This document shows, one piece after another, positions 7,661-16,290 of a DNA stretch of 64,000 nt. The position numbers were made by a program, and so were the translations under genes. The stretch is from an uncultured Steroidobacter sp. Its GTDB lineage: Bacteria; Pseudomonadota; Gammaproteobacteria; Steroidobacterales; Steroidobacteraceae. How positions within the stretch are numbered: the stretch's first letter is position 1; the number at the start of each line of letters is the position of its first letter. The stretch spans positions 176,535 to 240,534 of the forward strand of contig CALLKK010000010.1 of NCBI GenBank assembly GCA_938008435.1, in the 5' to 3' direction. The notes under the pieces were generated by a model. It did no database searches and was not told where the DNA came from. It was given only the letters and a program-made list of their open reading frames with translations.

Positions 7661-8368
7661 CTATTTACCGCCCTTGGTGAGGTCGAACAGCACCTCGGAC
7701 TTCTCGTATACCTTGGCGATCCGCTCGCCGTCCCAAACATACGCAAGCGCCGGACCGGGATGCGGAATCGAGACGGCTTGCGGACGAAACGCCGCAATGC
7801 ATTCGCCGCCTGCGTGACGCACGCTGCGATAGACAAGTCCCCATTCACCGCGCGCGTACCGTTCCTTCGCAAAAGCCTGCGAGACGGTGTAATCGTTCGG
7901 ATCGTGCAAGTGCGCATATCTCGGCGGTCGCACGTCGAGCAACGGCTTGACGGGCCGACCGACGTAAGCGCGCATATCGATCTCGCACGGCGGCTCACGC
8001 GTTGCGGCGAGAAAGCGGCCTCGGTGATAGGCGGTTTCGCGCACCGCCGTTTCGAGCGAGCGCGCGGCGTAATAAACACCGTAAGAGCCGTCGCTGAATC
8101 GGCTGGCTCGACCCAAGTGCGTGAAGGCAGCCATCACGACGCTCGCGCCGGGACCCGTGACGCGCTCTTCCGGCAGCACGAGCGGGGCACTGCCGTTCTC
8201 GTCGCGCAAACGATCGTTCGTCAGACCCTCGAGGTACCAGGCCAGCTCCATCTGATCGGCGCCGACGATCCCTTCGAAGACATTGATCGGCGGATGCTTG
8301 GCGGCAACGATGCGATAGGACTTCTGCCAGCGCAGGGTGACGCGCCGTGGCTCGGACCGCTGCGTCAT
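7661..8368 (-). CDS. RES-domain toxin (NAD+-depleting)
   Basis: A 235-residue RES-domain protein; the RES family depletes or phosphorolyses NAD+. Conserved polar residues are visible in GRASRFSDGSYGVYYA (Arg, Tyr) and ETAVRE (Glu), and later in YRSVRHAGGECIAA. The ATG (8368-8366) overlaps the stop of the upstream antitoxin as ATGA, the classic order and coupling of Xre-RES modules. Its stop directly abuts the convergent LCAT-like gene. Upstream in-frame codons read into the antitoxin and are rejected as starts. Confidence 0.9.
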   Translation of the reverse strand: MTQRSEPRRVTLRWQKSYRIVAAKHPPINVFEGIVGADQMELAWYLEGLTNDRLRDENGSAPLVLPEERVTGPGASVVMAAFTHLGRASRFSDGSYGVYYAARSLETAVRETAYHRGRFLAATREPPCEIDMRAYVGRPVKPLLDVRPPRYAHLHDPNDYTVSQAFAKERYARGEWGLVYRSVRHAGGECIAAFRPQAVSIPHPGPALAYVWDGERIAKVYEKSEVLFDLTKGGK

Positions 8369-8760
8369 CCGCGTTCGGCATCCAGATAGCGACGCACGTC
8401 GGCCAGATCGATGACTCGACCGCCCAGCATGCGCTCGAGCGCGGACTTGCCGCCGAAGGGCGGTGCGCTGTTCGGTTTCTTGATCCAGGCGTGCGCTGCC
8501 GCTTCTGTGGGCAGCAGGATCCGCAGCGCCTTGTAGATCCCCATGATGTAACTGATGCGCTCGAGCGTATCGGCGCTCAAGCGCGCAGCGCGTTCGCTCT
8601 TCCACTTGAAGAACGTCGAACGCGGCGGAGAGCCGAGCAAGGTCCGCTCCTCTTCGGCAGAAAGCCCCCAACGGGAGGTGATGTTGAAGAAGGCCGTCAG
8701 GGCGGTCTCCCCGAGGGCATCGGGATCGACACGCGGATCGAGGTTGGGTACCTGGAGCAT
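8365..8760 (-). CDS. Xre/MbcA/ParS-type antitoxin (DUF2384)
   Basis: A 131-residue antitoxin that neutralises the RES toxin just downstream. The N-terminal half has a helix-turn-helix-like helical region (ITSRWGLSAEEERTLLG) and the C-terminal half the toxin-binding DUF2384 domain (KSALERMLGGRVIDLADVRRYL). I chose ATG 8760 (MLQVPNLDP); a longer frame reaches back to 8850 but would run through the promoter-like AT-rich region with the inverted repeat at 8776-8798. Autorepression through that repeat is likely. Confidence 0.88.
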   Translation of the reverse strand: MLQVPNLDPRVDPDALGETALTAFFNITSRWGLSAEEERTLLGSPPRSTFFKWKSERAARLSADTLERISYIMGIYKALRILLPTEAAAHAWIKKPNSAPPFGGKSALERMLGGRVIDLADVRRYLDAERG

Positions 8761-8775
8761 GGCCAGTCCTGTTTT

Positions 8776-8798
8776 GGAGCTATTTAGGAAAATACTCC
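8776..8798. promoter_or_regulatory. Candidate operator of the Xre-RES operon
   Basis: Imperfect inverted repeat GGAGcTATTT (8776-8785) and AATACTCC (8791-8798) in an AT-rich patch 16 bases upstream of the antitoxin start. Xre-RES operons are autoregulated by their antitoxin, so this is the likely binding site. Confidence 0.5.
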
Positions 8799-8925
8799 AG
8801 TTATGGACTTTTGGCCAGAGCCCCGCCACGGCGGCAGGGCCGCGAAGCAATCGGCAGGATGATTGTGGTCGGGGCCTTCTAAGACTGCGTGATGGACGCC
8901 GCGCGAACGCGGCGCGCCGGCGAGC

Positions 8926-9114
8926 TTACGGCGCCGCGCGTTTCGACCACAGCGGACAGATGGGCGCATCGGCGGCCGCACCGACGCGGCGATGCCCGAC
9001 GCCACCCTGCATGCATCTCGGATCTCGAGCCCACTGCACGGCATACACCATCGGATCGAGCCGTGAGTTCACCATCTCGCGCAAGTATCGACGCCACTGC
9101 TCTCTCGTATTCAT
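8926..9114 (-). CDS. Small hypothetical protein, 62 aa
   Basis: ATG at 9114 with GGAG six bases upstream; an alternative ATG at 9141 lacks a site. The product starts MNTREQWRRYLREMV, a basic amphipathic helix, and ends in a less ordered basic tail. No family recognised. The ribosome site is the main support. Confidence 0.4.
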   Translation of the reverse strand: MNTREQWRRYLREMVNSRLDPMVYAVQWARDPRCMQGGVGHRRVGAAADAPICPLWSKRAAP

Positions 9115-9452
9115 GATCGACTCCGCTAGGTCAATCTCCAACGTCGCCCCGCCGTGAGCGGTTCCGCTTGTCTCTATTCGGAGATCGGCCGGAATGTGCC
9201 GGCGTTTAGCGACAGGGCCAATCTATCGAGCGCGGCGCGACGATTCTGCGGACTTGCTCTCACGCAGCCGCGCGAAAGCGTGATCGATCCCACAAGGGCC
9301 GCATGAGACGGCTCCTTTAGACAAAGCAATAGACGATCGCCATGCAGGCAAAGCCTGATGCGTCCATGGGCGGGCTGACTGGTCCGACCTCCAGTCAAAC
9401 GAAGAGCGGAACGACCAGTGCAATACGGCGGCGGCGCGCCGCGAGCAATGCC
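9115..9452. other. Intergenic stretch without a recognisable gene
   Basis: About 340 bases between the small protein and the SDR gene. Short open frames exist on both strands, but none has a domain or a ribosome site I would trust. No strong hairpin with a T-run is visible. Confidence 0.4.
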
Positions 9453-10280
9453 TCAATCCAAGAACAGATCGGGCAATAGATCGCGATTGCCCGGCGTTAC
9501 AGCGTAACGGTCGAAATCGGCGACGCCTGCCTCGCGCAGCACCGCTTCGTCCGTGAAGAAATTCCCCGTACAGCTGCGCGCATCGCGCGTCAGGATCTCG
9601 TAAGCCGCATCCGCCACGATCTCGGGCGTACGGCCGCGCGCCACATCGGCCATCGGAATCACATTGAGCGCAGCGGTCGCGATGATGGTGCGCGGCCAGA
9701 GCGCATTCACGCCGATTCCGCACGGACGCAGCTCCTGCGCCAGGCCGAGCACGCACATGCTCATACCGTACTTCGCCATGGTGTAGGCGAGATGCGGCGC
9801 AAACCAACGCGGCTTCATGTTAAGCGGCGGCGAGAGCATCAGAATATGCGGATTGCGCCCTTCGGCGGCCGCGCGCTTGAGATACGGCAGAGCGGCTTGC
9901 GAGCAGACGAAAGTCCCGCGCACGTTCACGTCGAACATGAGATCGAAGCGCTTCATCGGCGTCTGCTCGGTGCCGCTCAAGTGAATTGCACTGGCGTTGT
10001 TGACGAGGATGTCGATGCCGCCGAAGTGCTCCGCGCAGCGGCTCATCGCTTCTGCTACGGCCTGCTCGTCGCGAATGTCGAGCCGAATCGGCAATGCGTG
10101 GCCGCCTGCCTCCTCGATCTCGCGCGCCGCGGTATGAATCGTGCCGGGCAGCTTCGGATGAGGCTGCTCCGTCTTGGCGGCGATGGCGATATTGGCGCCG
10201 TCGCGCGCGGCACGCTTGGCGATCGCAAGCCCGATGCCGCGCGATCCGCCGGTGATGAAGAGCGTCTTACCCTTGAGCAT
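9453..10280 (-). CDS. Short-chain dehydrogenase/reductase (HSDL2-like)
   Basis: A 275-residue NAD(P)-dependent oxidoreductase. The cofactor motif is TGGSRGIG (10-17) and NNAS follows at about 95. The catalytic Tyr-x3-Lys is AYTMAK, with the serine in the LMLSPP segment before it. The pattern LSPPLNMKP and the overall length resemble the hydroxysteroid dehydrogenase-like 2 branch of SDRs, linked to fatty-acid metabolism. It is a single gene with no partner enzymes beside it, so the substrate is open. Confidence 0.85.
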   Translation of the reverse strand: MLKGKTLFITGGSRGIGLAIAKRAARDGANIAIAAKTEQPHPKLPGTIHTAAREIEEAGGHALPIRLDIRDEQAVAEAMSRCAEHFGGIDILVNNASAIHLSGTEQTPMKRFDLMFDVNVRGTFVCSQAALPYLKRAAAEGRNPHILMLSPPLNMKPRWFAPHLAYTMAKYGMSMCVLGLAQELRPCGIGVNALWPRTIIATAALNVIPMADVARGRTPEIVADAAYEILTRDARSCTGNFFTDEAVLREAGVADFDRYAVTPGNRDLLPDLFLD

Positions 10281-10454
10281 AGCGTGAGGACAGCAATCGC
10301 AAGTTGCGACTCACGCTAACCGTTCAGGAAGCACCCGCGCAATAGGCATCCGCCGCGCTGCCGGGCACCAGCGCGACGTCACGTACAGCGATCGCAAGCG
10401 AGGCTTCGGCAGCGCATTTCAGATCTGCATGCCGAAGTCTCGCTGCAAGAGCGC

Positions 10455-11405
10455 TCAGCGAATCGTCTTGCTCGCGGTATTCGAATTCGCGCTTTCGACA
10501 CCGGCGGTATTCACCGCCCGCACGGCGAAGTAGTACGTCCCCGGCGCGAGATTGTCGACCACGTAAGAAGAGATGCCGGGATTGCGGACCATGACCGAGC
10601 GGTCGAGCGCATTGGCGCTCGTGCCGTACAGGATGCGATAGCCTGCAAGGTCGTTGAGCGCCGAACCGTCGCGATTGCGCGTGGGCGGCACCCACGTCAC
10701 CGTCGCCGCGCCGCTCCCGACGTCACTGACCGTGATGGAAAACGCCGGCAACGACGTCGTGGTACGACCGTCGCTCACTCGAATCACGATGTTCGAGTAG
10801 GTGCCGATGTGGGAGCGGCTCGGCGTACCGGACAAGCGACCCGTCGTCGTGTCGAAGGTTGCCCACGCCGGTCGGTTCGTGATGTTGAACGTGAGCGTAT
10901 CGGAATCGGGATCCCGTGCCGTCGGCCGGAAGCTGTACGTGCTGCCGACGACCGCCGCTGTCGGTGGCGTACCGGAAATCGTCGGCGCCCGATTACCGGA
11001 AGAACTATTGCCAGATGAGGTCGCTGGCGACGTCGAGCCACCATTGACCGCCACGATCGAGAACGGCCGCAGGCTCGCCGTCGATCGGCCATCCGACACG
11101 GTAATGCGGATGTTCGACCAAGTGCCTGCCTGAGGCGGCTTGCCGCTCAAGCGCCCCGAGTGCGTGCTGAACTGCGCCCACGCAGGCTTGTTGACGATCG
11201 AGAATCTGAGCCCTCTGCGCGGCGTGTCCGGATCGGACACGTGCGGGCGGAAGCTGTACCACTGCCCGACACGAACCTTCGTCGACGGCGTACCGGATAT
11301 AGTCGGTGGCGCAGCCATGCTTGCCTGCACGAAACCGAACAGCAAACCGGCAAACAGCGTAAGCACGCTAACACGATGCGGCGGCGTGAAAGACGCAATG
11401 GACAT
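10455..11405 (-). CDS. Secreted Ig-like/fibronectin type III repeat protein
   Basis: I start it at ATG 11405 (MSIASFTPP), with GGGGG upstream; the frame is open further back but through a structured leader. The 316-residue product has a signal peptide ending ASMAA, two putative Ig (He_PIG) repeats each opening PTISGTP (about 30-125 and 138-230), a Ser/Gly/Asn-rich linker between them, and a C-terminal Fn3 domain (about 235-316). Such domains occur in surface or matrix proteins. No anchor is visible, so it is probably released or periplasmic. Confidence 0.82.
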   Translation of the reverse strand: MSIASFTPPHRVSVLTLFAGLLFGFVQASMAAPPTISGTPSTKVRVGQWYSFRPHVSDPDTPRRGLRFSIVNKPAWAQFSTHSGRLSGKPPQAGTWSNIRITVSDGRSTASLRPFSIVAVNGGSTSPATSSGNSSSGNRAPTISGTPPTAAVVGSTYSFRPTARDPDSDTLTFNITNRPAWATFDTTTGRLSGTPSRSHIGTYSNIVIRVSDGRTTTSLPAFSITVSDVGSGAATVTWVPPTRNRDGSALNDLAGYRILYGTSANALDRSVMVRNPGISSYVVDNLAPGTYYFAVRAVNTAGVESANSNTASKTIR

Positions 11406-11490
11406 ACGAAGACCCCCGTCGGCCCGCCCATTCGTCGGAACACGCACTCGCACCGCTTTCTTTTTCGAGATAAGACGGCGGCGTGCATGC

Positions 11491-11506
11491 CCCGTTTGCA
11501 AACGGG
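11491..11506. promoter_or_regulatory. Perfect 16-bp palindrome upstream of the Ig/Fn3 gene
   Basis: CCCGTTTGCAAACGGG, a perfect palindrome 86 bases upstream of the ATG at 11405. It could be an operator or, in the transcript, a hairpin within a structured leader. No known riboswitch consensus was recognised. Confidence 0.35.
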
Positions 11507-11524
11507 CCTGCCTTTAGCCAGCTG

Positions 11525-11557
11525 CAAGGAAAATCTTCCCGCGCTGCATGCGGGAAG
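11525..11557 (-). terminator. Candidate terminator of the hydrolase-natAB operon
   Basis: On the minus strand CTTCCCGC and GCGGGAAG form an 8-bp stem with a 7-base loop (11557-11535), followed by ATTTTCC. It is about 320 bases beyond the natB stop and upstream of the Ig/Fn3 gene, which probably has its own promoter. Confidence 0.5.
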
Positions 11558-11880
11558 CACTCACCTGCACGAGGATCACGAGTACGCCAGGGCGCGTCCG
11601 TGCGCCGGCCGCCGAGTCGTCAACGCGAATCGACGAAAGTGTCTGCTCGTGTGGCGCTCACGAGTTAACCGAACGATGCGTCCGATCTCAAAATGTCGTT
11701 CAACTACGACAGCGCTCGGAAGCGCGTCGCTTTCAATAGACAAACGTATTCTGCGTGCCGCAGACGAGCGCGTTTACCACGCGGTTAGACAAAAATGACT
11801 ACATGAAGCGTCAGCAATGCACGTGCACGCTGCGCGACTCGCCGGGCGAGCGAGCCGCGCTTGCGCTGTCTTGGTGCAAC

Positions 11881-13062
11881 TCAGCCGAGAATGGCTTCGC
11901 GCTGATAAAGCTTGACTGCGACGAATGCGAGCAGTGCGCCGAGCACCAGCGTCGTGCTGGCGGAAATCACGATGTGTGCGAGCGGAATCGGATCGCCGCG
12001 CAGGAGGTTGGTGGCGAGCAGGTGCTGGCTGAGGCTCGGTACGAACATGAGCGCGGCATTCGGCTTCGTGCCGCTCAGGAACGCAAACAACACCGGCGCG
12101 AGCGGCACGAACAGCACGATGGACAATGACGACTGCGCTTCGCGGTTGGTGCGTGCGAACGACGCTACCACGGTCATGAGCGCAGCGCCGAGCGGCACGA
12201 AGGCAAGCATGACGCCGACGATACCGAACACGATGGACCAACCGAAGTTGGCCGACATCCCGAGCGCCTCGAGCGATACGAAGCGCAGCACGAAGCCGAA
12301 CATGATGAGGCTGAGCAACAGCGATGCCGCCATGAATGCAGCCGTCGCGAACATCTTGCCCAGGATCAATGCCCCGCGACCGACGGGCAGTGCGAGCAAC
12401 GGCTCGAGCGAGCCGCGCTCGCGTTCGCCGGCGGTCGTATCGATCGCCAGATAAAATCCGCCGAGCAGCATCGACATGAAACAGAAGTACGTCAGCATGC
12501 CGAGAAAGAGCGCGGCACGCCCTGCCGGCGTCGAAACATCGAGCGTGTGCACGTCGACCGGACGCACGACCTTCGGGCTGATGCCGCGCACCAGCAGTCT
12601 CAGCGCCGCAAGCTGCCGCCCGTACGCTTCGAGCAGCTGACGCGCGCGCTCGGCATTGCCGGCGGTTTGCGTGTTGGCGCTGTCGACGACGAGCTCGATC
12701 GGTGCGGGCTCCCCCTCTTCGAGCCGGCGCGGATAGTCCTCCGGAATGAGGAGCACGAGCTCCTCGTTACCCTCGCGCACTGCCTGCATTGCCTCGTCGA
12801 CCGAAAACTCGACCAGCTTCGGCTGAACGCCGTTTTCCTCCAGGAATGCGAGCAGATTCGGCGCGCGCTCGCCGCCCGCGACCGCAAGCGCAAGCGGCTT
12901 GTCGAGCGTCTCCTCGATACGTTTGGAGGTGACTGCCGCCACTGCTGCGAAGACGAGCGGCGCAAGGAGCACGCCGAAGAAGATCGCCGAGAGCATCACG
13001 CGTCGATCGCGGAGGTTCTCGATCACCTCCTTGGCGAAGACGACTGCGATCGGATGGCTCAT
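11881..13062 (-). CDS. natB: ABC transporter permease, NatB-like
   Basis: A 393-residue ABC-2 permease: one N-terminal membrane segment (about 22-45), a long extracytoplasmic region (about 46-180, with LIPEDYPRRL), then five more membrane segments to the C-terminus. This is the NatB/ABC-2 layout linked to Na+ export in Bacillus. ATG at 13062 overlaps the natA stop as ATGA. The transported substrate is not determined by sequence alone. Confidence 0.85.
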   Translation of the reverse strand: MSHPIAVVFAKEVIENLRDRRVMLSAIFFGVLLAPLVFAAVAAVTSKRIEETLDKPLALAVAGGERAPNLLAFLEENGVQPKLVEFSVDEAMQAVREGNEELVLLIPEDYPRRLEEGEPAPIELVVDSANTQTAGNAERARQLLEAYGRQLAALRLLVRGISPKVVRPVDVHTLDVSTPAGRAALFLGMLTYFCFMSMLLGGFYLAIDTTAGERERGSLEPLLALPVGRGALILGKMFATAAFMAASLLLSLIMFGFVLRFVSLEALGMSANFGWSIVFGIVGVMLAFVPLGAALMTVVASFARTNREAQSSLSIVLFVPLAPVLFAFLSGTKPNAALMFVPSLSQHLLATNLLRGDPIPLAHIVISASTTLVLGALLAFVAVKLYQREAILG

Positions 13063-13787
13063 GCACGCACCTCCGCGTCGGCGACCCGCACGAATGCTTC
13101 TTCGAGATCCGCTGCGCCGGTGCGCGCAAGTATCTCCTCGGACGTACCGCTCACCACGACACGCCCCGCCGAGACGATCACGATGTGATCGCACAACGCC
13201 GCTACTTCCTGCATCACGTGGCTCGAAAACAGAATGCACCGACCCTCGGCTCGCAGCTCGCGCAACAGCTCACGCAACATGCGCACCGCATTTACGTCGA
13301 GCCCATTCGTCGGTTCGTCCAGAATGAGCGTGCGCGGCCGATGAATGAGCGCGCGCGCAAGCGCGACCTTCAAACGCTCGCCCTGCGAATAACCTTTGGC
13401 GCGTCGATCGACGACGCGTTCGAGTCCAAGCCTCGCCACGAGCGCATCGATCGCGCGTTCGAGCGCCTCGCCGCCGAGACCATGCAGCCGGCCGTAGTAG
13501 CGGATGTTCTCGCGCCCGGTCAGATTCGCGTAAAGACCGCTCGCGTGCGGCAGCACGCCGAGCGAGCGACGTACCGCCAGGCTGTCGCGCGTGCAGTCGT
13601 GACCATCGACGAGCGCACGACCCGAATCCGGCCGCAGCACCGTGCTCAAGATGCGCAGCGTGGTCGACTTGCCGGCGCCGTTGTGTCCGAGCAGGCCGGT
13701 GATCTTGCCGTCGGCGGCCGTGAACGAGACTCGATCGAGCGCGCGCACCGCGCCGAACGAACGGCTCAGTTCTTCGACGACGATCAT
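13059..13787 (-). CDS. natA: ABC transporter ATP-binding protein, NatA-like
   Basis: A 242-residue ATPase: Walker A GHNGAGKST (34-42), signature YSQGE (variant of LSGGQ, usual in this family), Walker B LILDEPTNGLD and the H-loop SSHV. It pairs with the permease downstream through an ATGA overlap and is itself coupled by ATGA to the hydrolase upstream (stop 13784). Na+ efflux or drug export is the family role. Confidence 0.9.
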   Translation of the reverse strand: MIVVEELSRSFGAVRALDRVSFTAADGKITGLLGHNGAGKSTTLRILSTVLRPDSGRALVDGHDCTRDSLAVRRSLGVLPHASGLYANLTGRENIRYYGRLHGLGGEALERAIDALVARLGLERVVDRRAKGYSQGERLKVALARALIHRPRTLILDEPTNGLDVNAVRMLRELLRELRAEGRCILFSSHVMQEVAALCDHIVIVSAGRVVVSGTSEEILARTGAADLEEAFVRVADAEVRA

Positions 13788-15277
13788 GGCGCTGCCCCCG
13801 TCAGCGAAAGCAGAAACGGCGCAGGCGTGACCTTCGCGGCGCACTCTGCGTCGAGCTCGCGCAGCGACCCCGAAGCGACGAGCTCCGCGATGAGACGCGG
13901 TACGCACCCTGCGGCAAGTTGTCCGTGCCCTTGGCCACGCAGCACGAGGTGCAACGAATTGGCAAGCCCAGGCCGGATTTCTTCCGCATAGGCCGGCGGA
14001 GTCACCGGATCGTTCTCGCCCGAAAGCAGCAGCGTCGGCGCATCGCTGCGCAACGGCTCGTAGAAATCGGCATCGACCGGTCCGCGCGGCCACACTGCGC
14101 AGACTGCGCTCAAGACCGTCATGAAATCGCTGCCCATGTACGTGGCCTCGAGCGTCTCGCGCTCGACCTCGCGACCGCTCCAACGCGGCGCATCCTCGCT
14201 GCAGATCACGCTGAAGTGCATGCCGTACGCAAGCTGCGCCTGCATGTCGCGCCGAATCATCTCGTACTGCGCGGCAAGCGCCTGCGGACGCTTGCCGGCC
14301 TCGGCCTGATGAATCAAGAGCGGCAACGTGGCGGCAGTCTCGTCGCTGTAGCTGAGCAGGCGCACGGCGCCGTTCAGCTCGGCGAGCCCGAGGCGCACGA
14401 CGATGGGCGCGGCATTGATCGGATCGGCGATCGGCACTTCGAGCGGCGATTCGCGCAAGCGCGCATGCAACCGCGCGAACTGCTCGCGTACATTGGGGAA
14501 GACCTGCCGACACGCGGCATCCGCCGCGCAACGATCGAACAATGCATCGAGCGCCTGCTGCGCAACGACCGGAATCTGCGGCCCGAGCGCCAGCTGCGGC
14601 GGCACGACGCCGTCCAAGATCATGGCGCGCACGCGCTCCGGATGACGTCGTGCGTAATGTTGCGCGACGCGCGTGCCGTAGGAGATGCCATAGAGGTTGA
14701 TGCGCTCGTAGCCGAGCGCGGCGCGCACTCTGTCGAGATCGGCCACCGCAATGCTCGTCGTGTAGAAGCGAGGATCGCCCGGCAGCTCCTCGAGGCAGCG
14801 CTTCGCGAGCTCGCCGACGCGTTCGGCGTCGATGACGGTCAGCTCGACATCATTCGGCAGCGGACAGCTGAGCCGGTTCGATCCGCCGGTGCCGCGCTGA
14901 TCGACGATGACGATGTCCCGATCGCGTCGAATGCGCGCGAACACCTGCGCCATCGTGACATAGAAGTCGCTTGCCGCTTGCCCGGGACCGCCGCTGATGA
15001 CGAACAACGGATCGGGCTCGGCGCGCGTCTTGAGCGCGGGCACGACCGCCACTTTCAGGCCGATCGTCCGCCCGCCCGGCGCTGTGGGATCTTCGGGCAC
15101 CGCGAACGTGCCGCAACGCGCCGCGACGCTGGCGCCTGCACCGCCGCTCTGCAGCCGGCAGTCCGCCAACGAAAGCGTCGTGCTCGCGTGCGTTGCGGCG
15201 GCGAAAAACAGCACGCCGGCTGCAACGAGCAAGCGCCATACGCGTACCTTTCGGTCAGCATCGCGGCCATCGTTCAC
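13784..15277 (-). CDS. Secreted S33/TAP-like alpha/beta hydrolase
   Basis: A 497-residue hydrolase of the tripeptidyl/prolyl aminopeptidase type. A signal peptide (hydrophobic LLVAAGVLFFAAATHA, cleavage near residue 31) is followed by the oxyanion loop SGGPGQ (95-100), nucleophile elbow GISYGTR (Ser199), a C-terminal GENDPVTP acidic segment and GQGHGQ carrying the histidine. I use the GTG at 15277: no ATG is available in frame before the signal peptide, and AAGGAGG lies 10 bases upstream. A three-codon frame ATG GCT TCG TGA sits between that site and the GTG and overlaps it. First gene of an ATGA-linked operon with natA and natB. Confidence 0.82.
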   Translation of the reverse strand: MNDGRDADRKVRVWRLLVAAGVLFFAAATHASTTLSLADCRLQSGGAGASVAARCGTFAVPEDPTAPGGRTIGLKVAVVPALKTRAEPDPLFVISGGPGQAASDFYVTMAQVFARIRRDRDIVIVDQRGTGGSNRLSCPLPNDVELTVIDAERVGELAKRCLEELPGDPRFYTTSIAVADLDRVRAALGYERINLYGISYGTRVAQHYARRHPERVRAMILDGVVPPQLALGPQIPVVAQQALDALFDRCAADAACRQVFPNVREQFARLHARLRESPLEVPIADPINAAPIVVRLGLAELNGAVRLLSYSDETAATLPLLIHQAEAGKRPQALAAQYEMIRRDMQAQLAYGMHFSVICSEDAPRWSGREVERETLEATYMGSDFMTVLSAVCAVWPRGPVDADFYEPLRSDAPTLLLSGENDPVTPPAYAEEIRPGLANSLHLVLRGQGHGQLAAGCVPRLIAELVASGSLRELDAECAAKVTPAPFLLSLTGAAP

Positions 15278-15480
15278 GAAGCCATGTCCTCCTTGTATGG
15301 GCACGCTATTGTCTACCGAGCTCTCCTGCGGACGAAGCAATTTTTCGTACTGCCGGTGCGCGCCGTGATGTCGCCACGCGGCGAAGACACCATGTGCGAC
15401 TTGCGTCGTCACGGCTCGGGTACCATTCTTAGCTTCTTGCGGCCGAGCGCCGCGGTGGCGCCGACGAGCAGGGGGTCGCT

Positions 15481-16269
15481 GTGAACGAAGACGCAAAGAA
15501 GTGGGTGTGGTACGCCATTCCGGTGGCCGTCGTGATCGCGATCGGCGCCGCACTGTATTACGGCTACAAGCAGAAGACGCCGGCTCCCGAGCCGCAGGCA
15601 CAGATCGAAACGCCGCCGGAGCCGCTCGACACCGAGCCGCAGATCAAGCATCCGCTCGACACCGAAACGCTCGCCGAAGAGCCGCTGCCCTCGCTCGAGG
15701 AAAGCGACGCCGCCGTGCAGCGTTCGCTCGTCGACGTCTTGGGCGAAGCGATCCAGCAATACCTCGTGCCGAAGAGCCTCGTCCGCCACACCGTCGTCAC
15801 CATCGACAACCTGCCGCGCAAGAAGACGGCCGTGCAGATGTGGCCGCTCAAGCCGATGAGCGGCCAGCTCATCGTCGACTCCGACGAGACCACGACATTG
15901 AGCGAAAGGAACTTCGCGCGCTATGCGCCGCTCGTCGGCCTGCTCGAGAAGGCCGATACGCAACGGCTCGCCGCCCTCTACCGGCGCTACTACCCGCTCT
16001 TTCAGCAGTCGTACGTCGAGCTCGGCTATCCGGACGCTTATTTCAACGACCGCCTGGTCGAGGTCATCGACCACTTGCTCGAAACGCCCGAGGTGCGCGG
16101 GCCCATCGAGCTCACGCAGCCGGGCATGTTCTACGAATATGCCGACCCCGCGCTCGAAAGCCGCTCGGCGGGGCAAAAATTGCTTATTCGCATGGGCCCA
16201 CGGAACGCCGCCGTCATCAAGCGCAAGCTACTCGAGCTGCGCGAAGAGATCGCCAAGAAGGGACCGTAA
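15481..16269 (+). CDS. DUF3014 membrane-anchored protein
   Basis: GTG start at 15481 with AGGGGG just upstream. The product (262 aa) has one N-terminal membrane segment (about 10-28, YAIPVAVVIAIGAALYYGY), a Pro/Glu-rich linker (about 30-70) and a conserved soluble domain matching DUF3014 (QQYLVPKSLVRHTVVTID, GYPDAYFNDRLVEVIDHLL). Such an N-in topology puts the domain in the periplasm. Function is unknown. It is probably cotranscribed with the next gene (21 bases on). Confidence 0.85.
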   Translation: MNEDAKKWVWYAIPVAVVIAIGAALYYGYKQKTPAPEPQAQIETPPEPLDTEPQIKHPLDTETLAEEPLPSLEESDAAVQRSLVDVLGEAIQQYLVPKSLVRHTVVTIDNLPRKKTAVQMWPLKPMSGQLIVDSDETTTLSERNFARYAPLVGLLEKADTQRLAALYRRYYPLFQQSYVELGYPDAYFNDRLVEVIDHLLETPEVRGPIELTQPGMFYEYADPALESRSAGQKLLIRMGPRNAAVIKRKLLELREEIAKKGP

Positions 16270-16290
16270 GACCTCGTTCGAGGGATCGAC

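Noticed and set aside
11480..11600. Possible c-di-GMP riboswitch
   Set aside because: GCAAA and GGC segments recall the family, but the conserved order of segments and the tetraloop receptor are not there.
13919..15484. 521-codon open frame on the plus strand
   Set aside because: It is antisense to the well-supported S33-type hydrolase, is rich in Arg/His and shows no domain; it is a by-product of GC-rich codon use.
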